The notes: generated by a model not told the origin, from the letters alone. Counted from the stretch's first letter, positions 1 through 10,868 are shown. The stretch is 20,000 bases of DNA from Glandiceps talaboti (GCF_964340395.1 NC_135549.1:2090001-2110000); one strand, 5' to 3'. Translations and numbers: made by a program.

Positions 1-190
1 ACTTTTGTACATGTATAAGTGCTCTTTGCAATTATAGATTCATACGTACGTAACGCCAAACGGCGATGTAGGTCGAAGAGAAACTAGAAGTCAGAAGTGG
101 ATCTTGTACGCGGAACAAACTAACAATAACATTTATCTAGTCTAGCTTTCAAATTATATGAAAATGCAACACTTGATTCTAAAGTAGAGG

Positions 191-193
<3 letters not shown>

Positions 194-231
<38 letters not shown>
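194..231. repeat. (TG)n microsatellite
   Basis: Nineteen uninterrupted TG dinucleotides, with unrelated sequence on both sides. The open frames that run through it encode only Cys-Val or Thr-His runs and I do not regard them as coding. The flanks (1-193 and 232-677) show no gene, RNA or mobile-element signal that I can support. Confidence 0.95.
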
Positions 232-234
<3 letters not shown>

Positions 235-677
235 GCCTTACATACAGCCACAGCAGTCGTGCTTCTCAGAGAAATTTGAAAGGCCACAGAATCGAGTTCC
301 GATTTTACTCTGTCAGCTAGCAAGATATCGTACATGTACATTGGTCATCGTTTTTACCGATATTGTTTTCCTTTGTACTAGAGCCGAAGAAAACAAATGC
401 AAATGGCATATCAACAAAGGAGAGAATAAATATGTATGGCCCAAATAATCAGTGAACGTTACAATTGATATATGGGTAGGGTATGGGGGTGGCGATATCT
501 ACTGTTGCCATTTACAACTTTCTTGATGCCATTTAGCCACCCACTGACTATACACCCCCAGTGAGAATGTCTTTGAAATCATAAGTGCTATTTATCATAT
601 TTATATATAAATTATCATGTACATGTGTATCAAGTAATTCAAAATCCATAATTTATCGATGGCTTTCATTTTTAGCA

Positions 678-1500
678 CAACTGAACTGATATTAGGTTCA
701 GTAGTGCTATAGGCATGGCAAAGTGTCTGCCTGTTTGTTTGTTTGTGTGTGTCTGTCTATGTGTGTGTGTCTTTGTGTCTGTGTCTGTGTAAACAACATA
801 TAGTCATAAACCACTGGACCGATTGCCATGATATTTGGTGGGTGTATTACCTTGGGTTTCTAGTTGGGAAATTGTTCAAATCAAAGTGATCTTACCACCG
901 TACCACTGTATGGTGTGATTTGGGTAACAAAATATGATTTTTCATTTTTAAAAAACTTATCTCCAAAACTACTGAGCAGATCGATCTGAAATTTGGGTAG
1001 AACATTTTTAGAGGTGTTTAGATTAAGAAGTGTTCATGACATGATGATCCCATCAGTGATATGCAAATTAGGGCTAACAGATTTGTCTTTTTGGTCAAAA
1101 ATCTATGATTCCAAAATTATTGAGCAGATTAGGCTGAAATTTGGTTCTTAGGGGTGTTTAGACTTGGAAATGTTCATGGCATGATGATCCAATCAGCGAT
1201 ATGTAAATTAGGTCTAAAAATGTGCCTTTTTTGTGAAAAGTATATAGTTCCAAAACTATTGAGCAGATTTGAAATTTAATGGGGATGCATCTGGGGATGT
1301 AATATGTATGGATGAAGCATGTATTCATATGTGATGATCCCATCAGCAATGTGCAAATTAGATCCAAAAATCTCAATTTGTTCAAAAACTTATATCTTGA
1401 AACTACTTGGTGAATGGGTTGAAACTTGGCGGGGATGTTTCTGGAGGTATTATTCTGCAGTTATTGTTGAAAACATTTTGACACAATGAGCCCTAGCCTA
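678..1500 (+). repeat. Degenerate dispersed repeat, copy 1 (TG-rich head plus ~130-bp internal units)
   Basis: The block opens with a lead-in containing TTCAGTAGTGCTATAGGCA, passes through an imperfect TG/TCTG stretch (about 721-790), and then carries several degenerate internal units. The recurring words are AACTACTGAGCAGATC, CTGAAATTTGG, GATGATCCCATCAG and ATGCAAATTAGG. The same order of words, with the same lead-in, recurs at 6532-7120. This shows a mobile or formerly mobile family rather than a chance low-complexity region. No protein-coding potential is visible. The family is not one I can name. Confidence 0.75.
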
Positions 1501-1661
1501 AAACAATGCTTTACACAGATTTGTAAATGGGTACCTACATGGAAATAGGACATAAAACCTGTATAATGAGTGCACCAAGAATTGTACGATTCCCAGGGTG
1601 TGTTTGAGGTATGATGGGGTTGTACCATAATAGGCCAGTGCCTTGGGTAGTGATATAAAAC

Positions 1662-2342
1662 TCATGTGATAGAGCTACAATCATGTGATTGAGCTAAACA
1701 GTCATGTGATTGAGCTAAAGTCATGTGATTGAGCTAAACAGTCATGTGATAGAGCTAAACAGTCATGTGATTGAGCTAAAGTCATGTGATTGAGCTAAAC
1801 AGTCATGTGATAGAGCTAAACATTCATGTGATCGAGCTAAACAGTCATGTGATAGAGCTAAACAGTCATGTGATAGAGCTAAAGCAGTCATGTGATAGAG
1901 CTAAAGCAGTCAAGTGATAGAGCTAAAGCAGTCAAGTGATAGAGCTAAACAGTCTAGTGATAGAGCTAAAGCAGTCATGTGATAGAGCTAAACAGTCTAG
2001 TGATAGAGCTAAAGCAGTCAAGTGATAGAGCTAAACAGTCATGTGATAGAGCTAAAGCAGTCATGTGATAGAGCTAAACAGTCATGTGATAGAGCTAAAC
2101 AGTCATGTGATAGAGCTAAAGCAGTCAAGTGATAGAGCTAAAGCAGTCAAGTGATAGAGCTAAAGCAGTCATGTGATAGAGCTAAAGCAGTCATGTGATA
2201 GAGCTAAAGCAGTCAAGTGATAGAGCTAAACAGTCATGTGATAGAGCTAAAGCAGTCATGTGATAGAGCTAAAGCAGTCATGTGATAGAGCTAAAGCAGT
2301 CAAGTGATAGAGCTAAAGCAGTCATGTGATAGAGCTAAACAG
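1662..2342 (+). repeat. 21-22 bp minisatellite, about 32 units, each with an E-box-like core
   Basis: The unit is TCATGTGATAGAGCTAAACAG, or the same with GCAG at its end, repeated head to tail about 32 times by manual count. Variants are systematic: ATTGAGC in the left third, ATAGAGC elsewhere, and TCAAGTGAT or TCTAGTGAT replacing TCATGTGAT in a minority of units. Most units contain TCATGTGA, the M-box form of the bHLH-zip recognition site (CANNTG). No open frame runs through the array, since every unit carries stop codons such as TGA and TAG. Confidence 0.95.
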
Positions 2343-3494
2343 TTGGTTCTAAAGAGGTATGATATTATGATCATTATGGAACTGTACTGTAATGCCGGGG
2401 TTTAAGTCCAAAGACCACAGAATTTTGATTTTGGACAGCAAAAGTCATTTTGCAATGGTTCATGCGGACCATTTATCATTTACAAACTGTGGATGAAGCT
2501 GTAGATTGAAAAATTATGAATTAGTCAATTGGATTCATCAAATTCTATTTTGCAGAGAACTTGCTGCAGAAACTTGTTGTACATGTAGTTCAAAAATTTG
2601 AACAAGATGAAATGTAGACATGAAGACAAAGTGAATGGTAGACAAATGAATGTAACATTTATAGTCTAAAACTGGTAGTCTACATATATAGTATATATAA
2701 ACTGAGCACTAATACTGAAAAGGTAAATTTCAATACCTGGTGTTGCAGATTGTGATCTTCTGTACATTTCTCCATTGTGTGTCAATTTTATCTAAGTAAG
2801 TCCAAACACCAACCATATTAATTGTAGCATAGACCCTCCACCCAATGAGACATGTTTATTGCTCTAAAATGTTACATTATAATGTGTTGAACTACATGTA
2901 TACTCATCATAAGTTATTAGCACTTTGCTGCCTCAGGGTTTAGATTGTAAGTTGTAGGACCCACAGGCTAAACTCATCAAAGCTACCAATATGTTGTGCC
3001 AGCTGTGGTCTTCTTCTAGTTTGTAACTAGTTTAGGTCTACCTATGCCATATGGTATAGAATCGTCACTACACCCTGTCTACATGTACATGTAGCTCAAT
3101 GAGAAATCAATGAACCAAAGGTAATTCATGCAAATTGAATACAGTGTAAACCCCCAACTGTTAGAATATTGTATTGTATAAGTAGGATCCTGAGCTGACA
3201 ATATACCATTTTTGGACATTATGTAACTGCCCCCAATAAACACTAACTTAGATTATTGGGTAGAATTCTGTGATTGAATAATTAAGGCCTTAATGAAGAC
3301 ATGATGTTAATGACTGTGTGGATGGCTTTAGTAGAATTTCTGTTTTCATTTCACGTTCTCATTGAGTTAGACGTAAAGAAAGATCGTGAGATTCAGTGTC
3401 ACAGATAGCACTTGACTATTTTGTAGCTTGAAGGCTTTCGCAATGTTTCGGTAAAATTCAATCTGATGGGTGTATGTAACTTGTAAGCAGGGGA
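2343..3494. other. Unique AT-rich DNA, no supported gene
   Basis: About 1.15 kb between two minisatellites. I see only two weak exon-like segments. One starts after a TTTTGCAG at about 2555 and has a short helix-like frame ending in TAG. The other is a 47-nt segment at about 2751-2797 bounded by GCAG and GTAAGT. Neither shows recognisable protein similarity and they do not support each other, so they are not annotated as exons. Confidence 0.5.
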
Positions 3495-3770
3495 AGGGGA
3501 GGGGCACATCTGTTAGTTGAAATGATGTAGTGACAGATCATTGAGGGGCACATCTTTTAGTTGAAATGATGTAGTGACATCATTGAGGGGCACATCTGTT
3601 TAATAGTTGAAATGATGTAGTGACAGATCATTGAGGGGCACATCTGTTAGTTGAAATGATGTAGTGACATCATTGAGGGGCACATCTGTTTAATAGTTGA
3701 AATGATGTAGTGACAGATCATTGAGGGGCAAATCTGTTAGTTGAAATGATGTAGTGACAGATCATTGAGT
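3495..3770 (+). repeat. 40-48 bp minisatellite, 6 units, with alternating long and short forms
   Basis: The repeated unit is built from GAGGGGCACATCTGTTAG, TTGAAATGATGTAGTGACA and GATCATT. Units differ by two indels: an added TTAATAG stretch after CATCTG, and the presence or absence of GA inside GTGACA(GA)TCATT. The long and short forms partly alternate, which suggests amplification of a dimer. The array ends in TGAGTGATGTCATAG. It has no coding potential. Confidence 0.9.
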
Positions 3771-4219
3771 GATGTCATAGTTGTTAGTTTTACTGAAGCA
3801 TTGGCAACACATGGAATGATAAACAGTTTTCTTCCCCTGATATGACCTAATAATATTTTAAAACAAAAGAAAACAATAAACATAAATCCATTCCCCTTGT
3901 GTACGTTGTATGGTAACTGTATTAAATTAGTACTGTATTTTCTCAGTCTCTTCTGACTCTTTTGACTTGACTGAGTGGTTCTGTTTATTTTTTAATTTTT
4001 AAATGTTTTATTTTGTTTTGATTTTCCTTTTGTTTTTTGGTTGTTGTTGTTGTCGTTGTTTTGCAGTGTTTTTTTTCCGTTTTTTTTTTATTGGCTGTTG
4101 CTATGGGCCAAATACAGTTGTGCTGCAACACCATTAGCACTATTTTTTGTGGTATTTTACATGTATTTCCTTAGACCTTTTTGGATAGAAGAATTGAGTT
4201 TTTTTGTCAAGGTTTTGAG
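3771..4219. other. T-rich sequence without a supported gene
   Basis: The segment is strongly T-rich on this strand (about 3940-4110 has many T-runs and TTG/TTTG stutters). A 62-codon frame from 4041 encodes only Phe/Leu-rich, low-complexity sequence explained by the T-richness, and I do not call it coding. Confidence 0.5.
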
Positions 4220-4545
4220 TTGTCGATAGCTTTATGGTTGATGAGATACACTGTATGCCTGTAGAATATCATAGCTTGCAGGGTTCAAGCCCTCATATTG
4301 CCATCTGGATAGATTATTTAAATGTACAGTACCATATAACTGAAAGAAGGAAAGTTATAACTCAACCTGTCAGGTCATCTCAAGTCTCACTTCGGTGATT
4401 TTGGTTATCATGGCAATGGATGTTCATAAAATGACCCCCTTTTTCTAACTCAGCATGACAAACTGAGCTACTTAGGGTGGTTAATATTCAAATAAACTAT
4501 TATTATTAAAATTATTATTATTTAATAATATTATATAATTATAAC
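4220..4545 (+). mobile_element. tRNA-derived SINE-like element
   Basis: The head has a good RNA polymerase III A-box (TAGCTTTATGGTTGATGAG, 4227-4245, close to the tRNA form TAGCTCAGTGGTT). It also has a B-box (GGTTCAAGCCC, 4282-4292) matching the GGTTCRANYCC consensus. About 43 bp separate the boxes, longer than in a typical tRNA but within pol III tolerance. The T-arm stem is imperfect, so this is not a functional tRNA. A body of about 180 bp follows, ending in an AT-rich tail of TTATTATTA-type repeats at 4490-4545, as SINEs and their partner LINEs often do. The boxes are seen directly; the element boundaries are inferred. No second copy is in this window. Confidence 0.5.
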
Positions 4546-4761
4546 AAGTCTCTGAGACTGGGCTAATACATTGTAAGTCTAGCAACTCATAGTGACTAGG
4601 CCTTTTCAGATCACTCATATTTTCCCAAGAAATATATTGTGGAATAATATATCATTACTTCCGATACCATACCAGTATTATTCAGTTATGAGTTATTTGT
4701 ACTTACCTACTGCTCTGTGAGTGACAGAAATATGTTGTCCTCTTCTGAAAACCAAATTAGG

Positions 4762-4838
4762 TATATTTCATATGTAGTGTGACTGTTTAATATCACCGAG
4801 TTATTTCATATGTAGTGTGACTGTTAAATATCACCGAG
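4762..4838 (+). repeat. 39-bp tandem duplication
   Basis: Two adjacent near-identical copies share TATTTCATATGTAGTGTGAC, then TGTTTAATATCACCGAG in one and TGTTAAATATCACCGAG in the other. Immediately downstream, about 4878-4950, a second degenerate duplication carries GTGACATTTAGGG...GTTCT and TTAGC(T/C)AGTTGAGT twice. These look like recent slippage or unequal-exchange products. Confidence 0.85.
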
Positions 4839-5327
4839 CCAAGGTAAGACTGAAGATGAGTGGCTACAAAGCAGTGACATTTAGGGGGTTCTGACTTAGC
4901 TAGTTGAGTGACATTTAGGGTGTTCTCAGTGTCACTTAGCCAGTTGAGTTGACTCACAGTTGACTAGTTTTACTTAACATAAAAAACCCAAATATGAACA
5001 GTTAATGTCGACTCTTTGAGTCGGGTTAAATTTGGTCAGGTACAGTGGGGGTTTAGAGTTGACTTATCTTTTGTGTCTGACACAACATTCCATTTGATTA
5101 CATAAGTGTATTTAAAGAGGGTTCCAGGGTTAAAGTTCAGGGTTGCTGCTAAATGATTGGAACAAATGAAGGCTATGCTAATATCGGATGACTTTGATAT
5201 GTGATCTGTGTTAGGTACAAAAATTCAGTGTGAATGGAGTCCCAAATCCAGCTTATTAGTTTTACTACTTTATGCTGCCTCAAAGTAAAACCCACAGTTG
5301 TAGTCTGAACATAGTAATTATTACCAG

Positions 5328-5533
5328 ACAACCCTAACCTGTTTTTGATACCAGTTCTTTATGTTTGGTTTATTGATCAAAACTTATCAGCAAATCTCAA
5401 GTCTATAAATGATTTGTTGACAAAAAGTAGTAGTTCTACAGTTTATGGCAAACATAATGCTAGAGTACAAAGTATCATTAGTCGATTGGTAAACAGAAAA
5501 TTAAGCCAATCAGAAGGATTGAAACTGTTTTCA
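5328..5533 (+). CDS. Candidate internal exon X, unrecognised protein
   Basis: The frame is open from 5318 to a TGA at 5543. Translated, it reads as ordinary soluble protein rather than repeat-derived sequence, with a Ser-rich stretch followed by NARVQSIISRLVNRKLSQSE and GLKLFS, a basic amphipathic helix. It is likely entered by splicing. Possible acceptors are TTACCAG (ending 5327), GATACCAG (ending 5354) and AACTTATCAG further in; I cannot choose, so the start is provisional. A donor (TTCA|GTAAAG) ends the exon at 5533 in phase 0. A compatible acceptor lies 119 nt further on. I do not recognise a family. It could be an upstream exon of the RRM gene at 10.2-20 kb, a separate gene, a pseudogene, or a chance open frame. 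Confidence 0.35.
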
Positions 5534-5652
5534 GTAAAGTTTTGATGTATTTTTCCAGTGGTCAAAATATAGCAGAAATTTATAGCTGATACTTGAGGAT
5601 AATTAACAGAAACTTACTTCCAAACTAAATTATGAGTGTTTTCATTATAAAG

Positions 5653-5814
5653 GCTTTAAATGTGAATCCTGTTTTTTGTTCTAAAGTTAACATCAATGAA
5701 AATCTAACAGATGATGTTGTAATGAGCCCTCTAAGCCAAATAGACATGCCATATGTGATGCACTCAAATGTTGATTTCACCTATCTCATAACTGTATTAC
5801 TATACCTCTTGTGA
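5653..5814 (+). CDS. Candidate exon Y, unrecognised protein, continues exon X
   Basis: After the acceptor ATTATAAAG (ending 5652), the frame GCT TTA AAT GTG AAT CCT is open for 53 codons, to a TGA ending at 5814. It is in phase 0, as required to continue exon X across a 119-nt intron. The product begins ALNVNPVFCSKVNINENLTD, contains MSPLSQIDMPYVMH, and ends in a short hydrophobic run before the stop. It could be a terminal exon. Alternatively it may splice out at GATGTT|GTAATG near 5721, giving a much shorter exon. No domain is recognisable. An antisense LINE remnant begins about 40 bp downstream. Confidence rests only on phase agreement and amino-acid texture. Confidence 0.3.
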   Translation, partial: ALNVNPVFCSKVNINENLTDDVVMSPLSQIDMPYVMHSNVDFTYLITVLLYLL

Positions 5815-5854
5815 CTCCCAAGAAAACTATTTTTACCATTTTGACTTTCATTTT

Positions 5855-6344
5855 ATAATAATAATAATTCTTTTTTGTACCTTTATCCAAATCTGGACAT
5901 CAGACGTATTCACAATAAAGAAGGAAAATAACCTTACAATAACAATACAGAGAAAAACAAAGAAAATACACCTTAGCAGGTGTCAAAAACGACTCATGTT
6001 TAAAATATTTATGTATCTATTTTTTCGAGGCAGCTGACAGTGTACCGCTCTCTAAGTTTGAAGCATGTGTATGTGTATATAGCCACTTCTTTAATTATAT
6101 TCTCATTTTTACTGTTCATTATATTAAGGAATTTTTCTGTGTCTGACAAATCTGGGGGCCATATTTTAAAGTGTGCTAATATTGATTTTCTTTCATCCGT
6201 GAACATTTTACAGTTTAAGATAAAGTGTTGCTCATCTTCAATTTCATATACTAGAGAGTACATTTCAGTGATTGATACACTTTCCTTGATTACTCTATTA
6301 GCATGTATTATGAGCCATGAGCCATAAGCCCTGTCCCAAACCAA
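5855..6344 (-). mobile_element. 3' end of a non-LTR retrotransposon (LINE), decayed, antisense
   Basis: The complement of 6344-6009 is one open frame of 111 codons. It carries the block EIEDEQHFILNCKMFTDER, then LNIMNSKNENIIKEVAIY and CFKLRER. The pattern 'EDExHFLLxCxxYxxxR ... FxxLMNS... I...A.FI...F..R' is the familiar extreme C-terminus of many invertebrate LINE ORF2 proteins, beyond the reverse transcriptase. In intact copies it includes a Cys/His knuckle. Here the Cys expected just before EIEDEQ is missing (SLVYEIEDEQ), so the copy has drifted. After the stop, the minus strand continues through about 150 bp of A-rich 3' UTR to an ATTATTATTATTATAAAA tail at about 5870-5855. The reverse transcriptase and endonuclease are absent, consistent with 5' truncation. 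The family level (L2, CR1 or a related clade) is not resolved. Confidence 0.7.
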
Positions 6345-6397
6345 TTCAAAACCAATTCAAACTGAATCAATTCAGATAAATTGGTTCAAAATTGGTT
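6339..6397. repeat. 59-bp near-perfect inverted repeat
   Basis: The left arm AACCAATTCAAAACCAATTC pairs with the complement of TTGGTTCAAAATTGGTT on the right, around a centre CTGAATCAATTCAG that is itself palindromic (6-bp arms, 2-base loop). The block lies at the edge of the antisense LINE fragment and is followed (about 6470-6530) by loosely related GATTCAA words. It would fold as a hairpin in single strands. I cannot assign it to an element family. Confidence 0.75.
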
Positions 6398-6531
6398 TCT
6401 GTCCCCCACAAGAAATGAAGCAATGGATTTGAATAGATTCACTTTTATTGTTATGTCATTATGTCAGTTTCAAACTGATTTACTTAAATCAAATCGATTC
6501 AACCAAATCATTTCAAAACCAGTTTTATTAG

Positions 6532-7125
<594 letters not shown>

Positions 7126-7640
7126 GCCTTAGCAACCATGACCATGCCTTTAGCAACAATCAAATGCCAGTATATTTTGCTAAAATAACACCAGCATCTG
7201 GTAGGCAGGTGAGTAAACATTCAAAAAATATATGCAAATATACCTAGCAAGCATGACCACGCCCATAGCAACAACCAAGTGATTGTGTATTTCACAAAGA
7301 TAATAACAGGGATTCATAGACAAGTGAACAAACATTCAAAAACTGTATGCAAATATACCTAGCAACAAGACCACACCCATAGCAACAGTCGAATGATCGC
7401 TTATATTGCAAAGATAACAGGTTAATAGACAAGTGAACAAACATCCAAAAAAAGTATGTAAATATGCCTAGTGACAAGACCACACCCATAGCAACAGTCA
7501 AATGATGATGTATATCGCAGAGATGCATCTGGGATTCATAGACAAGTGAATGAACATTCAAAAAATGTATGCAGATATGTGTAGCAACATGACATAGCAC
7601 CAGCCAAATGATCACGTATGTTGAAAAGATAACCGCAGGG
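7126..7640 (+). repeat. Degenerate tandem array, about 110-117 bp unit, 4-5 copies
   Basis: Recurring words, in order, are (C)CCATAGCAACA, a short AT-rich segment, AAAGATAACAG, GATTCATAGACAAGTGAACA, AACATTCAAAAA, TGCAAATATACCTAGCAAC and ATGACCACA. Anchors of the GCAACA word fall near 7149, 7266, 7379, 7489 and 7599, giving a period shrinking from 117 to 110 bp. The array directly abuts the dispersed repeat copy at 6532-7125 and may be part of the same element. The 107-codon antisense frame over it is a by-product of the repeat. Confidence 0.8.
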
Positions 7641-10235
7641 TTGGATGGGCAACTGGATAGTTATTCAGCAAATGAACACCTACATGTATACCTAGCATGG
7701 ATCAGCATGTGGGTAAACATTTTTAAAAACTGCCACAACACCATTGGTGCTATTTTTGCATGTTGGGACAGGGAAACCAATTTTGATTTGATTTTCAATT
7801 GATTGATTATTCCATCTGGATATAGTAGTTTCTCTCCTCATAAGGCCTGGTAGGATAATACTCACACTCTTTGAAGTATTTTAGTATTTGGTCAAAAGAG
7901 TTATAGGTACCCATGCAATCTGTCTGAAGGCTATTTATACACTGAGCTCAAAACTACCAACAAGCATACATACATGTACATGTACATGTACCCAGATGGC
8001 ATTCACTTTCATTACACACAGAACATGCTAATTTTAGAGTATATTTATATCAAAACATTCTAAGGTACTAGGTGTCTTCATTGTTATCATGATACACATC
8101 TTTTAGAAGTAATTCACATTTCCACTAGTCAAATAACACATTTCAATGTGGTTACTTGATCTGATCATCACATGATAGGCACACTTTAAATTTATACTAC
8201 ACACAGTCTACATGTAGTATAGAAAGTACACTTTCATTTCAGTGTTTTTACCTGTTTTGGGTGGTGCCGTAGTTAGAATCTCACATGTCAATACAGTGAT
8301 ATGGATAATTTTGGGGGACAAAATTGCTTTGAACAGTTTGTTGGGTTGTCTTAAGTTGTATCCTGTCACAAAATTGAACAAATTTTCACAAGAAATGTGA
8401 CGTGATGTAGGATTGATCTGTATAGCTGTATTTTTTTAACAAATCAAGCAAAAAACATAATTTTTTATAAGAAATGTGACAGAACTGACCTATCATAATC
8501 TGTATTCTAGTATGTAAAATAAAATATCATTGCTGTGTACAAAATTGTAAAAACTCTTTGAATCCCTCTATAATAAAAATATTTGAATTTTTAAAAATGC
8601 AATCTGTAGAATTTCTATTCTGCAACAAACTAATTTTTTGTCTTGGATGACTGAACTTAAATATATTATATGTAATGTCAAAAAAGAAATAAATGAATGA
8701 TAGTGATAAACAAGACATGTTATAACTTGCTTATTGTGTGAAATACCAGTAGTTGTTGTCAGCTGTTGATATGTTGTGTAAAGTTTAGTTGTAGGGTCAA
8801 CATAAATATTCAAATGTGGGGGATGAGTGGGTGTGGAGAGTTCAACTTGATATGACCTTTTGAAACCAAATTCAAACTCCAAAATTTGAGTAGTTGAAAA
8901 GAATCACTCATTTTAGTATTCTTCATCATCATGTCCATTTTCATAAGTCTGGCTTACTTGCAGGATCATAGCTTGGACATTTATATATAAATGGAACAAA
9001 ACTGGTATAAGAATGATAACATCAAAGGCTATAATAGCCCATAAGACATTAAGTGTATTTTTGTATTTAATAGAAAACTACAGTTATTATTACAATGTTC
9101 AAACAACAAGTGTTAAATTGTAAACATCGTAAAACGCCAAGAATTCTAAGTAGAGAGGAAATGACTAAGATTCCCACAGGTCCCACATGACTTTGTGAAG
9201 ATTTTAAAATTCTGAGGGAAATCTGGTAAAAAAAATTGAACTGGTATTACAATAAGTTTGGAAAGAACAAAACAAAAAATAGGCCGACCATAGTTAAAAG
9301 CCACCAACCCGCTAACGTTTTTTTTTTTTTTTTTTTCATGCAAAAAATGTAAATTATGACAATTTTCTTCTATATCCCTATAGATTTTCTTGCCAGATTC
9401 ACACATTATCTTTGGATACTCTTTTAATCGCGTTCTAGAGAAAAATGATGTCATTTCAACCTATAACAGCACAGTCTGCATATTGTGTTTGTCTACTTCT
9501 AAATCTCAGAATTGTCTTCATTTAATTTACTCCTTTTACACCTCATCATCTGTAATGTAAGTGTTGTGACCACTGAGTGTCTTGTCTTTGGGTCGAAGTA
9601 CTTTTAAGAAAATAAAGTGTAAAATAAAATAGAATCACAACTTACCCTATTTTCAGAAGTCATATTATCGGAAATAAAACAATTTTTTTTTATTTTTGCC
9701 GTAGTTACCTTCCAGCCCAAACACTGTTAACAGTCACTGTAAAGTTACTTCAAGTACTAAACAGCAAAAAGTTTATGTAGAGTCGTTGTGAAATTGTCCA
9801 AAGTTTAAAATCAGTCTTGCCATCTGTACTCAATATTTCATGTATACACATGTACATGTATAGGCAGTATAGTTATTTCAAACAGGGATAAAATATTTCT
9901 AAAATCCAAAAACTGCAAATAAAGAAGACATATTCAGTGCCAAATAGTTTTTTGGAATAAATTCAACGTGTGAATCCTTGTCTAAGTGATAGTATTTTGA
10001 TGTAAAAAAAACTACTGTAGATAGATATTAACGTATGTGTGGACTTTCGAGGACTACATACATGTACACCCACCCAGTGTCAGCACAGACAGGTTCTCAT
10101 TTAGCCTTGACACAACATTTCACTGGGGTCACCTTGCAGTGGTCAAAGTACACCACACCACATGAGTAGATAACATACACACCACTAAACTGTCATAAGT
10201 AGTGCTGGAGATATAATATCTCATGTATGGCGCAG
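7641..10235. other. Long AT-rich stretch without a supported gene
   Basis: About 2.6 kb. I see only a (TACATG)n run at about 7968-7990, a T-run of about 19 at 9319-9337, and unremarkable short frames on both strands. None shows a domain, a good exon boundary pair or a repeat relationship to the rest of the window. If the RRM gene begins further left, this would be intron. Confidence 0.5.
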
Positions 10236-10297
10236 GTCCTAAAACTGTTCTCAACTTTCATGGCTTCCTCAGAAGAAATCTTTCACCAATGACTCTG
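10236..10297 (+). CDS. Candidate RRM exon: strand 1 (RNP2) and helix 1
   Basis: The segment is bounded by GCGCAG on the left and CTG|GTATGTC, a good donor, on the right. In the frame starting CCT at 10238 it encodes PKTVLNFHGFLRRNLSPMTL. NFHGFL matches the RNP2 pattern xFxGxL, and the nine residues RRNLSPMTL occupy exactly the space that PPDVTEEDL-type sequence fills before the helix-1 FF that opens the next exon. This is the piece of RRM missing from the exon at 10924. Two problems remain. The acceptor has a poor pyrimidine tract. The exon also ends in phase 0 while the next exon needs two bases to complete its first codon, so standard splicing would put the join out of frame. It may be real with an assembly or allelic indel, an unusual intron, a pseudogene feature, or a coincidence. 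Confidence 0.4.
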
Positions 10298-10557
10298 GTA
10301 TGTCACATACTTTGAGATGTCTTGGCTCTATGGTGTAAAATGCTCTGATTTTAAACCATTCCAAAGTGTTTGTTTATTTCATCATAGTGTGTGTTTAACA
10401 TTGTGTTGACATATAGTATTCATAGTGTTGACAGTTGGTTTTAAATTTAAATAGTAGATAACAGTTTCAGCATGGTGTTGTTGTATTAGGTTAGGATAAC
10501 TCTATGGCTCTATCAGGTGTGAATGTATGATGAGTACCCATGTGTGTCACTGTATGT

Positions 10558-10868
10558 CTGTATGTATGTATGTATGTATGTATGTATGTATGTATGTATG
10601 TATGTAGGTAGGTAGGTAGGTAGGTAGGTAGGTAGGTAGGTATGTATGGATGGATGGATGGATGGATGGATGGATGGATGGAAGGATGCATGCGTGTATG
10701 TATGTATGTATGTATGTATGTATGTATGTATGTATGTATGTATGTATGTATGTATGTATGTATGTATGTATGTATGTATGTATGTATGTATGTATGTATG
10801 TATGTATGTATGTATGTATGTATGTATGTATGTATGTATGTATGTATGTATGTATGTATGTATGTATG
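10558..10868 (+). repeat. Compound tetranucleotide microsatellite (TATG)n (TAGG)n (GATG)n (TATG)n
   Basis: About 310 bp made of TATG repeats (10558-10604), TAGG repeats (10605-10640), GATG repeats (10646-10681), a short GATGCATGCGTG interruption, and a long pure TATG block (10696-10868). The last repeat lies about 55 bp upstream of the splice acceptor of the RRM exon at 10924, so it sits next to the branch-point and pyrimidine-tract region. Open frames in five registers through it (Met-Tyr-Val-Cys or Tyr-Ile-His-Thr polymers) are artefacts of the repeat. Confidence 0.95.

Noticed and set aside
1662-2342. CRISPR-like direct repeats
   Set aside because: The units are contiguous without unique spacers and the context is eukaryotic, so it is a minisatellite. 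The same reasoning applies to the arrays at 3495, 11372, 13425 and 15434.
2555-2615. Short frame after TTTTGCAG ending NLLQKLVVHVVQKFEQDEM and a stop
   Set aside because: About 20 codons only. It could be a terminal exon, but nothing upstream supports it and a frame of this size is expected by chance.
2751-2797. Sense 47-nt segment bounded by TTGCAG and GTAAGT
   Set aside because: The borders are good, but the product is either a hydrophobic stretch or ends in a stop at the donor. No partner exons could be connected.
4041-4229. Phe/Leu-rich 62-codon frame resembling a membrane protein
   Set aside because: Explained by T-rich composition. There is no start context, no exon borders and no conserved pattern.
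4705-4745. Minus-strand mini-exon: TTTTCAG, 38 nt, then GTAAGT
   Set aside because: Good splice-like borders, but all three frames are plausible, no neighbouring exon was found, and 38 nt is too short to judge.
9146-9454. Antisense 102-codon frame crossing the T-run
   Set aside because: It contains a poly-Lys stretch from the homopolymer and no recognisable domain or splice structure.
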